Below, piece after piece: positions 1-4,715 of a stretch of 5,278 bases of DNA. The stretch covers positions 1 to 5,278 of the forward strand of contig JAIUYB010000203.1 of assembly GCA_020216625.1 (NCBI GenBank). Direction: 5' to 3'. The stretch's first letter is position 1. The number at the start of each line of letters is the position of its first letter. Source of the DNA: Desulfarculus sp. GTDB taxonomy: Bacteria; Desulfobacterota; Desulfarculia; Desulfarculales; Desulfarculaceae. Both the position numbers and the translations under genes were made by a program. Under the pieces are notes generated by a model. That model searched no databases. It was not told the DNA's origin and was given only the letters and a program-made list of their open reading frames with translations.

Positions 1-763
1 AATGCCAGGCGCCGGGCCGCGAGACACGGCGCAGCTCCCGCGCCGCCTGGCCGATGTCGCGCACATGCTCCAGCACGGCGTTGGAAATCACCACATCCAT
101 GCTGGCATCGGCCACGGAATCCAGGGATTCCGCCGCCTCGGGCACCGAGCGCAAGGCCGCGGAGAAGCCGCCTTCGGCCAGCACGGCGGCGATGGGGGCG
201 GTATCCATGTGCCAGTCCCGCTCCAGCAATTGGTAAAGCGGGATGGTGTCCGGGCGGAAACGTGCCGGGAAGCGATCGGCCACCGTCACCCGCGCCCCGG
301 CGCAGGCCAGCAGCAGCGAGGCACCCAACGTGGCCCCCGGCCCCAGTTCCAGCAGGTCCTTGCCGGCGACGTCCACGCCCAGGGTGGCGAACCGCACCAG
401 GAAGCTTTCGGCGATGTTCATCTCGTGGGCGGCCCGGCGCGCCCAGGGGCCGGTTTCGACGCGCATGGGCGCCCCGGCCAGCGCGTAGACGCGGCCGTTG
501 GTCCGCGGATCGCTGCCGTCGGGAGTGGAGAAATATAGAGTGCGCAGCCAGTGGTGAAACCGCCCGCCGCCCAGATCGCGGATCTCGGTATGCAGCGCGG
601 TGCCGGGGCCCAGATCGCGCCCGTCCTCGACCAGGCGCAGCGGGGAGCCGAAGAAATCGGTCTGATCGGCCCCGCGCGGCACCCCCGGCGGCAATTGCAG
701 CGACCACGAAAGCCCGTCCGCGCGCGCGTCGGACACATCAATGGGATGGAGGACGGTATCCAT
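1..763 (-). CDS. Class I SAM-dependent methyltransferase, partial (C-terminus off the left edge)
   Basis: Reading leftwards from ATG 763-761, 254 codons are open to the window edge. The protein has an N-terminal region of about 130 residues that I do not recognise, then a Rossmann-type methyltransferase core. Motif I is LLELGPG (residues 137-143), an acidic residue follows at D163 (VADRF), and the motif IV region is MDVVISNAVLEHV (222-234), followed by a helix ending LRRVSRPG. These are hallmarks of the methyltransferase type 11 group; the substrate cannot be read from them. It lies downstream of dksA on the same strand after an 88-nt gap and may share its transcript. Given the flagellar setting, a role in surface or flagellin glycan modification is possible, but that is inference from location only. 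No convincing Shine-Dalgarno sequence precedes ATG 763, and an in-frame TGA at 802-800 blocks any upstream start, so the N-terminus is uncertain (see 738-842). Confidence 0.8.
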   Translation of the reverse strand, partial: MDTVLHPIDVSDARADGLSWSLQLPPGVPRGADQTDFFGSPLRLVEDGRDLGPGTALHTEIRDLGGGRFHHWLRTLYFSTPDGSDPRTNGRVYALAGAPMRVETGPWARRAAHEMNIAESFLVRFATLGVDVAGKDLLELGPGATLGASLLLACAGARVTVADRFPARFRPDTIPLYQLLERDWHMDTAPIAAVLAEGGFSAALRSVPEAAESLDSVADASMDVVISNAVLEHVRDIGQAARELRRVSRPGAWH

Positions 764-842
764 GCCGGGGAGTGTAGATCGCGGTGGCCGCGGTGTCCTT
801 CACGAACTTTTTCAGCCCCTCGCCGGGCGGGCGCAGAAGCAA
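738..842 (-). other. Coding-like stretch in another frame before the methyltransferase; possible frameshifted N-terminus or small ORF
   Basis: On the minus strand a frame different from that of the methyltransferase is open from TTG 842-840 to a TGA at 740-738, with an internal GTG at 803-801. Its part before the methyltransferase ATG reads as LKKFVKDTAATAIYTP and uses almost only G or C in third codon positions, like the real genes here. Removing one base in the CCCC run (767-770) would join it smoothly to the methyltransferase as YTPGMDTVLHP. It may therefore be the true N-terminus split by a one-base indel (biological or sequencing error), or a short leader ORF, or chance in GC-rich DNA. 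The gap to the dksA stop would be only 13 nt. Confidence 0.35.
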
Positions 843-855
843 GGCCGGGGGAGGA

Positions 856-1272
856 TCAATCCTCGCGGTGGGTGCGTTCCATCCGCTCGTGGCGTTCCTG
901 CGCCTCGATGGACAGGGTGGCGATGGGCCGGGCCTCGAGGCGGCGGATGGTGATGGGCTCGCCGGTTTCCTCGCAATAGCCGTAGGAACCGTCGGCGATG
1001 CGTTCCAGCGCCGAGTCGATCTTGGCGATCAGCTTGCGCTCGCGGTCGCGGGTGCGCAGTTCCAGGGCGCGGTCGGTCTCGGCCGAGGCGCGGTCGGCGA
1101 TGTCGGGCTCCTGCAGCCCGCCTTCCTGCAGATGGGCCAGCGTTTCGTCGGATTCCCGCAGCAACTCGGAACGCCAGGACAGCAGCTTCTGACGGAAATA
1201 TTCCTTCATGGTGTCGTTCATGAAGGGCTCGTCCTCAGACGGGCGGTAATCCGGCGGCAGAGTGACGGTCAT
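856..1272 (-). CDS. dksA: DksA-type RNA polymerase-binding transcription factor (single-cysteine, alphaproteobacterial form)
   Basis: This 138-aa protein matches the DksA/TraR family in length and layout. It has a short N-terminal segment (MTVTLPPDYRPSEDEPF), a helical hairpin (about 20-95) whose tip carries the DxxDxA motif as D57, D60 and A62, and a C-terminal zinc-finger-like region (97-129). In the family the tip enters the RNA polymerase secondary channel and, with ppGpp, adjusts initiation at rRNA and amino-acid promoters. Only one of the four classical zinc cysteines remains (C100 in YGYCEETGEPI); the second pair is replaced by IATLSIEAQ. Zinc-independent DksA proteins of this kind are known in alphaproteobacteria. 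I chose ATG 1272 because the MTVTLPPDYRPSEDE start is typical of alphaproteobacterial homologues and GGGGGA (1282-1277) sits 4 nt upstream. A downstream ATG at 1221, preceded by GAGGA, is a weaker alternative. The gene has its own promoter (1316-1344) and may also be read from fliX. Confidence 0.88.
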   Translation of the reverse strand: MTVTLPPDYRPSEDEPFMNDTMKEYFRQKLLSWRSELLRESDETLAHLQEGGLQEPDIADRASAETDRALELRTRDRERKLIAKIDSALERIADGSYGYCEETGEPITIRRLEARPIATLSIEAQERHERMERTHRED

Positions 1273-1315
1273 CCAGTCCCCCGATGCGGCAACGCTCAGT
1301 AAAAATTCGCGAGGG

Positions 1316-1344
1316 AATATATGGGGAGGGGATGAGACCCGCAA
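1316..1344 (-). promoter_or_regulatory. Sigma-70-like promoter for dksA
   Basis: On the minus strand TTGCGG (1344-1339) and TATATT (1321-1316) are separated by exactly 17 bp. The -10 box matches TATAAT at five of six positions; the -35 box keeps only TTG. Transcription would start near 1309, giving a leader of about 37 nt before ATG 1272. The AT-rich -10 stands out in an otherwise GC-rich region. Its place in the fliX-dksA gap suggests dksA is expressed independently of the flagellar cascade. Confidence 0.55.
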
Positions 1345-1397
1345 GGGGAGAGATTGCCCTGGCCGATTGAGAGTGTCCCCACGAACACTTGGCCGGG

Positions 1398-1835
1398 TCA
1401 GCCACCGGCGCGCGACAATTTCGCGATTTCGACCTCGGCCCGCAATTCGATCTCGTCCAGCAGCGCCGCCAGGCGCGGGTCCTGCGCCGTCTCGCGACGG
1501 GCGCGGACCATCTGGGCCAGGTTGTTCAAGGTCTCGCGGGGGACGATGCCCAGCAGCAGGCCGCGCCGCACCTCCTCCAGCCGGTCCAGGATGTCCTCGG
1601 CATGGCGGATCATGCGCTGGCGCGATTCGCGGTCGGTGGAATCGCCCACCGATTGCGCCATCAGCACCGCGTCGACACTGGCCAGGGCCGAGGGCGCCTC
1701 GGCGGCATGGACGTCCTCCATGACCTCCATCGCCTCGACCAGCGCCTTCTTGAACTCGCCCTTGCCGTCGGACTTGCCCACCTTGCGGGCGCCGCCCGAG
1801 ATGGGAGCGCCGCGGCCGGCCCCGGATACCTTCAT
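1398..1835 (-). CDS. fliX: Flagellar assembly regulator FliX
   Basis: This 145-aa protein starts MKVSG and ends in a conserved helical block, DPRLAALLDEIELRAEVE (119-136), followed by IAKL. Both are characteristic of FliX. The first 30 residues are glycine- and lysine-rich and probably disordered; the rest (about 65-140) is predicted helical, with no signal peptide or membrane segment. In Caulobacter, FliX links completion of the early basal body to activity of FlbD, the activator of sigma-54 flagellar promoters, so it is a cytoplasmic assembly checkpoint. Here it is divergent from flgI, the same arrangement as I recall for Caulobacter, and the flgI side carries a sigma-54 promoter that such a checkpoint would control. 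A GGGG run lies 5 nt upstream of ATG 1835; the ribosome site is otherwise weak. dksA follows on the same strand after 125 nt. Confidence 0.88.
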   Translation of the reverse strand: MKVSGAGRGAPISGGARKVGKSDGKGEFKKALVEAMEVMEDVHAAEAPSALASVDAVLMAQSVGDSTDRESRQRMIRHAEDILDRLEEVRRGLLLGIVPRETLNNLAQMVRARRETAQDPRLAALLDEIELRAEVEIAKLSRAGG

Positions 1836-1925
1836 GGAACCCCGATTTCGTCGGTTGACCCGTGGAGCGCCATTCTAGCCACTGCGAAGGCCCGGCGAAA
1901 GCCGCTATTTCGGCCGCTTCCGGGG

Positions 1926-1962
1926 CGGCAAGTTTTGCCGGGCAGGGGCTGATTCTGCCGGG
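1926..1962. promoter_or_regulatory. Palindromic operator with extra half-site; candidate FlbD-type (ftr) enhancer for flgI
   Basis: CGGCAA (1926-1931) and TTGCCG (1935-1940) form a perfect 6-bp inverted repeat around a 3-bp centre. The heptamer TGCCGGG at 1936-1942 recurs exactly at 1956-1962, 20 bp away or about two helical turns, as expected for two half-sites on one DNA face. The palindrome lies about 120 bp upstream of the predicted sigma-54 start of flgI, a normal distance for an enhancer-binding activator. From memory, Caulobacter ftr elements bound by FlbD contain a CGGCAAA-like core, which fits. Nearly the same palindrome occurs in flgJ (3695-3707). The remainder of the 1836-2089 gap shows only a small CGGC-GAAA-GCCG hairpin (1893-1904) besides the flgI promoter. 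Confidence 0.5.
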
Positions 1963-2026
1963 TCGCCGCCGCCCTTTCCGCCCCGCCTGGAGACCACGAA
2001 TCGCGGTTTTCGGCCATTCCGCCACT

Positions 2027-2042
2027 TGGCACGCGCTTCGCA
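2027..2042 (+). promoter_or_regulatory. Sigma-54 (-24/-12) promoter of flgI
   Basis: The sequence TGGCACG-CGCT-TCGCA matches the RpoN consensus TGGCACG-N4-TTGCW at all positions but one (C for T at 2039). The essential GG (2028-2029) and GC (2040-2041) have the required 12-bp offset. Transcription should start near 2053, leaving a leader of about 37 nt to the flgI start. It would need an enhancer-binding activator; the palindrome at 1926-1940 is a suitable site. Confidence 0.75.
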
Positions 2043-2079
2043 TCGGGCTTGGCCGAAGACTCCCTTCGTGCCGCCCGTC

Positions 2080-2085
2080 AGAGGA
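2080..2085 (+). promoter_or_regulatory. Ribosome binding site of flgI
   Basis: AGAGGA ends 4 nt before ATG 2090. It fixes the flgI start well inside a reading frame that stays open upstream to 1862 without a stop; that upstream part contains the flgI promoter and cannot be coding from this transcript. Confidence 0.65.
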
Positions 2086-2089
2086 CGCC

Positions 2090-3256
2090 ATGACCCGAAC
2101 CGCCGCCGTCACCGCCGCCATCGCCACCGGAATGCGTGCCCTTGTGCTCGCCGCCGGGCTGGTCGCCGCGACCATCGCGCTGATGCCGCAGACGGCCTTT
2201 GGCGCCTCGCGCATCAAGGACATCGCGGATTTCGAGGGCGTGCGCGACAACCTGCTGGTCGGCTATGGCATCGTGGTCGGCCTGAACGGCACCGGCGACG
2301 ACCTGACCAACACGCCCTTCACCAAGGAATCCCTGGTCGGCATGCTGGAACGCCTGGGCGTCAACATCCGCCAGCAGGGCGGCACCATCGCCACCGTCAA
2401 GCCCAAGAACGTGGCCGCGGTGATGGTCACCGCCGACCTGCCGCCCTACGCCCGCCTGGGCCAGCGCCTGGACGTGACCCTCTCCTCCCTGGGCGATTCC
2501 AGCAGCCTGGCCGGCGGGACCCTGCTGGTGGCGCCCCTGAAGGGCCTGGACGGCACGGTCTACGCCGTGGCCCAGGGCCCGGTGAGCGTGGGCGGCTTCC
2601 AGGCCGGCGGCGAGGCGGCCAGCGTCAGCAAGAACCACCCCACCGTGGGGCGCATCCCTCGCGGAGCGCTGGTCGAACGTGAGCTTCCCCTGGAGTTCGC
2701 CCAGTTGACCAGCCTGACCGTGAACCTCAACAACCCTGATTTCACCACCGCCCACCGCATGGCCGGCCGCATCAACCAGGCCCTGCCCCACCTGCGGGCC
2801 CAGGCCCTGGACCCCTCCACGATCAAGGTGGATATGCCGGGGCCGACCGCGGACCCGGTGGGAACCATGGCCCGCTTGGAGACCCTGGACGTCAGCCCCG
2901 ACACCGCCGCCAAGGTGGTGGTGGACGAGCGCACCGGAACCGTGGTCATGGGCGAGCAGGTGCGCATCAGCACCGTGGCCGTGGCCTCGGGGGCCTTGAG
3001 CATCAGCATCACCGAGACGCCCGAAGTCAGCCAGGCCCTGCCCTTGGCCCCTGGCGGCCAGACGGTGGTGGTGCCGCGCACTCAGGTGCAGGCCAGCGAG
3101 CAAAAGCGCGCCCTGGCGGTGCTGCCCTCCGGCGCCTCCATCGGCGATGTGGTCAAGGCCCTTAACGCCCTGGGCGCCACTCCCCGCGATCTGATCGTGA
3201 TTCTCCAGGCCATCAAGGCGGCCGGAGCGCTGCAGGCGGAGCTGGAGATCATCTAA
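2090..3256 (+). CDS. flgI: Flagellar P-ring protein FlgI
   Basis: This 388-aa protein forms the periplasmic P-ring around the flagellar rod, acting as a bushing in the peptidoglycan layer. It begins with a long Sec signal peptide: arginines at 3 and 16, a hydrophobic stretch at 17-32, and probable cleavage around AFG-A (36-39), just before SRIKDIADFEG where mature FlgI proteins start. Family signatures run throughout: LLVGYGIVVGLNGTGD (about 55-70), NVAAVMVTADLPPYARLGQR (107-126), VDERTGTVVMGEQVRIS (about 277-293) and the C-terminal TPRDLIVILQAIKAAGALQA. The mature protein has no cysteine, so unlike E. coli FlgI it cannot form a stabilising disulfide. The length is slightly above the usual 365-375 residues, mainly because of the long leader. 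It is transcribed from the sigma-54 promoter at 2027; flgJ starts 74 bp after its stop with its own promoter. Confidence 0.96.
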   Translation: MTRTAAVTAAIATGMRALVLAAGLVAATIALMPQTAFGASRIKDIADFEGVRDNLLVGYGIVVGLNGTGDDLTNTPFTKESLVGMLERLGVNIRQQGGTIATVKPKNVAAVMVTADLPPYARLGQRLDVTLSSLGDSSSLAGGTLLVAPLKGLDGTVYAVAQGPVSVGGFQAGGEAASVSKNHPTVGRIPRGALVERELPLEFAQLTSLTVNLNNPDFTTAHRMAGRINQALPHLRAQALDPSTIKVDMPGPTADPVGTMARLETLDVSPDTAAKVVVDERTGTVVMGEQVRISTVAVASGALSISITETPEVSQALPLAPGGQTVVVPRTQVQASEQKRALAVLPSGASIGDVVKALNALGATPRDLIVILQAIKAAGALQAELEII

Positions 3257-3266
3257 TCCGCGAAAA

Positions 3267-3282
3267 TGGCCCGGGGCTTGCA
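3267..3282 (+). promoter_or_regulatory. Sigma-54 (-24/-12) promoter of the flgJ-flgN-flgK operon
   Basis: TGGCCCG-GGGC-TTGCA matches the RpoN consensus with one mismatch (C for A at 3271). GG (3268-3269) and GC (3280-3281) have the correct 12-bp offset and the -12 box is perfect. It begins 10 bp after the flgI stop; transcription should start near 3293, giving a leader of about 38 nt before ATG 3331. The spacing to the start codon nearly equals that of the flgI promoter, which supports both. Confidence 0.7.
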
Positions 3283-3330
3283 TCTGGAATTGGGCGGGAC
3301 GACCAACCCTTACGGAGCGAGCCCCGGATC

Positions 3331-4194
3331 ATGGCCCTGATGACCGCCAAAAGCAGCCACCCCCCCCTGGACCTGACCGGGGCCCAGGCCGCGGACCTGG
3401 CCACCCAGGCCAAGCAGGCGGCCAAGCTCAAGCAGGCCAGCCGGATGTTCGAATCGTATTTTCTTCAGCAATTGATGAAGGAAATGCGCAAGACAGTCGG
3501 CAAGAGCGGTTTGATCAGCGGCGGCAAGGGCGAGGAGATGTTCACCGACCTCATGGATCAGGCCCAGTCCGACCGGGCCACCGCCGTCCGCTCCATGGGC
3601 ATCGCCCAACTGATCGAGCGGCAAATGACCCGCGACAAGACCAAGAGCCCGGCGGCGGAGAGGATGAAGCTGCCAGGCAACACTGGCGGGCAAGGGCAAA
3701 ATTTGCCCGCCGCCAGATCCCTGAAGACGCCGTCCTATTTCCGCTCCGGCTATCAAAGGCGCTCCGGCTCCGGAGAGGCCGGATCCAGCGAGTTGATCAT
3801 GCCAGTCAGCGGCGAGGTGACCAGCACCTTCGGCTCGCGGGTCCATCCCATCAGCGGCGATGTGCGCGAGCACCAGGGCGTGGATCTGGCCGCTCCCCAA
3901 GGCGCGCCGGTGAAGGCCGCCCGGGCGGGTCGGGTCAGCTTCGCCGGAGAATACGGCGACTACGGCAACCTGGTGGTTGTCACCCACGACGACGGCAGCT
4001 CGGCTTATTACGGCCATCTGGACACCATGGAGGTTGGCGTGGGCCAGACCGTGGCCCAGGGGCAGGGCCTGGCCACCGTGGGCCAGACCGGCCTGACCAC
4101 CGGCCCCCACTTGCATTTCGAGATTCGTGACAGCTCCGGGCGGGCTCAAGACCCTCTGCCCCAGTTGGCCCGCAGCCTGAACCAACGCGCCTAG
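3331..4194 (+). CDS. flgJ: FlgJ-type rod-binding protein fused to an M23 (LytM-type) peptidoglycan endopeptidase
   Basis: This 287-aa protein joins two domains. Residues about 30-100 are the FlgJ rod-binding/rod-cap domain: KLKQASRMFESYFLQQLMKE leads to the conserved GGKGEEMFTDLMDQ and ends at IAQLIERQM. A charged, Gly/Ser-rich linker follows (about 101-155). Residues about 156-277 are an M23 zinc metallopeptidase with all key residues: HxxxD as H181 and D185, YYGH ending at H229, and HLHFEI with H260 and H262. It should cut peptide cross-links so the rod can pass the cell wall. There is no Sec signal, as expected for export by the flagellar secretion system. Classical beta/gammaproteobacterial FlgJ carries a glucosaminidase instead, and many alphaproteobacteria have a single-domain FlgJ with a separate lytic enzyme, so this pairing is notable. 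The ribosome site is unusual: GGAG (3314-3317) lies 13 nt before ATG 3331. An ATG at 3340 is less likely. flgN starts 17 nt after the stop. Confidence 0.92.
   Translation: MALMTAKSSHPPLDLTGAQAADLATQAKQAAKLKQASRMFESYFLQQLMKEMRKTVGKSGLISGGKGEEMFTDLMDQAQSDRATAVRSMGIAQLIERQMTRDKTKSPAAERMKLPGNTGGQGQNLPAARSLKTPSYFRSGYQRRSGSGEAGSSELIMPVSGEVTSTFGSRVHPISGDVREHQGVDLAAPQGAPVKAARAGRVSFAGEYGDYGNLVVVTHDDGSSAYYGHLDTMEVGVGQTVAQGQGLATVGQTGLTTGPHLHFEIRDSSGRAQDPLPQLARSLNQRA
3685..3711. promoter_or_regulatory. Nested perfect inverted repeats inside flgJ; candidate intragenic activator site
   Basis: GGGCAAA (3694-3700) and TTTGCCC (3702-3708) form a perfect palindrome with a one-base centre. It is nested with 9-bp arms GGCGGGCAA (3685-3693) and TTGCCCGCC (3703-3711), and GGGCAA occurs twice in tandem (3688-3693, 3694-3699). 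The core GGCAAAATTTGCC (3695-3707) differs at one base from the reverse complement of the flgI upstream palindrome (GGCAAAACTTGCC). It lies in codons for the poorly conserved linker of flgJ, where DNA-level constraint can be tolerated, about 400 bp downstream of the flgJ sigma-54 start. It may be an enhancer for that promoter acting from downstream, or an RNA hairpin. Confidence 0.45.
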
Positions 4195-4196
4195 GC

Positions 4197-4202
4197 AAGG
4201 AG
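4197..4202 (+). promoter_or_regulatory. Ribosome binding site of flgN
   Basis: AAGGAG, the best Shine-Dalgarno sequence in the window, lies 9 nt before ATG 4212 and directly follows the flgJ stop at 4192-4194. Confidence 0.7.
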
Positions 4203-4211
4203 AGCGAGACC

Positions 4212-4712
4212 ATGACCGCCAACCCCGAGGACCTGAAGCTGATCCAGCGACACATCGAGGACGAGGTCGTCTGCTATCGCGAATTGATCCAGGTGGTGGA
4301 GCGGGAGCGTGACATCCTTCTCAGCCGGGACCACTCCGGCTTGCCCGAGCAGGCCGAGCAGAAGATGGGCATCGCCCGTCGCCTGCACGAGAGCCGCCTG
4401 GCCCGCCAGGAGGTCATGAGCCGGTTGTCGCCCGATCCCGCCAGCCCGCTTCGCCTGCGCGATCTGGCCGGGCTTTTGCCCGCGGCCGAGCGCGGAATCT
4501 TCCGGGCACTGTTGCAGCGCGCCCAGGCGCTGGCCGAGAGCCTGGCCGCCAAGAACCAGGCCAACGCGCGGTTCGTGCAGGAGGCCCTGGACACGGTGGA
4601 GCAACTGATGGACATCCTGAGCGGACGGGACCGGAGCCAGACCTATGATCAGGAAGGCCGGCGCAACGCAACCTCCAGCGGCCCGCCCCGCTTGCTGACC
4701 CGCGAGGTGTAG
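4212..4712 (+). CDS. flgN: FlgN-family export chaperone for hook-associated proteins FlgK/FlgL
   Basis: This 166-aa, mostly helical, cytoplasmic protein has the FlgN pattern. There is a long N-terminal helix (about 5-40: LKLIQRHIEDEVVCYRELIQ then VVERERDILLSRD), a charged middle helix (about 46-70), and a C-terminal helix (about 94-137) followed by the family's loose tail with TYDQEGRR (144-151). FlgN binds the C-terminal amphipathic helix of FlgK and FlgL, keeps them unpolymerised and hands them to the flagellar export gate. FlgN proteins are weakly conserved in sequence, so the position right before flgK is important support. The start follows a strong ribosome site, and the stop at 4710-4712 is 3 nt before the flgK start, suggesting coupled translation of chaperone and substrate. 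Length is slightly above the usual 140 or so residues. Confidence 0.85.
   Translation: MTANPEDLKLIQRHIEDEVVCYRELIQVVERERDILLSRDHSGLPEQAEQKMGIARRLHESRLARQEVMSRLSPDPASPLRLRDLAGLLPAAERGIFRALLQRAQALAESLAAKNQANARFVQEALDTVEQLMDILSGRDRSQTYDQEGRRNATSSGPPRLLTREV
4704..4709 (+). promoter_or_regulatory. Ribosome binding site of flgK, inside the end of flgN
   Basis: GAGGTG lies 6 nt before ATG 4716 and is part of the last flgN codons, so ribosomes finishing flgN pass directly over the flgK start. This supports a coupled flgN-flgK pair. Confidence 0.6.
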
Positions 4713-4715
4713 CCC

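Noticed and set aside
1374..1389. Hairpin GTGTTC-GTGG-GGACAC on the minus strand after fliX as a terminator
   Set aside because: The stem is only 6 bp with a G-T pair and no T run follows, so termination is not supported.
1872..1877. TAGAAT on the minus strand as a -10 box for fliX
   Set aside because: No acceptable -35 box lies 16-19 bp further upstream (closest TTTCGC), so it is not a supported promoter; the fliX promoter remains unidentified.
1862..2089. In-frame extension of flgI upstream to 1862
   Set aside because: The extension would cross the sigma-54 promoter and operator; a signal peptide and ribosome site fit ATG 2090, and mature homologues begin just after the predicted cleavage.
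2078..3283. A 401-codon open frame on the minus strand opposite flgI
   Set aside because: Its composition (very rich in Gly, His, Gln, Ala, Val) is that of an antisense shadow of a GC-rich gene, and flgI on the plus strand is unmistakable.
3743..3769. Direct repeat GCTCCGGCT (3743-3751 and 3761-3769) in flgJ
   Set aside because: It encodes a repeated Arg-Ser-Gly in a low-complexity linker and is explained by protein composition.
4469..4482. CGGGC-TTTT-GCCCG hairpin inside flgN
   Set aside because: It is short, inside a coding region, has no following T run, and does not keep the GGCAA-N3-TTGCC layout of the other two sites.
4506..4516. GGCACTGTTGC in flgN as a sigma-54 promoter for flgK
   Set aside because: The GG-to-GC offset is 9 bp rather than the required 12, and flgK has a coupled start behind flgN.
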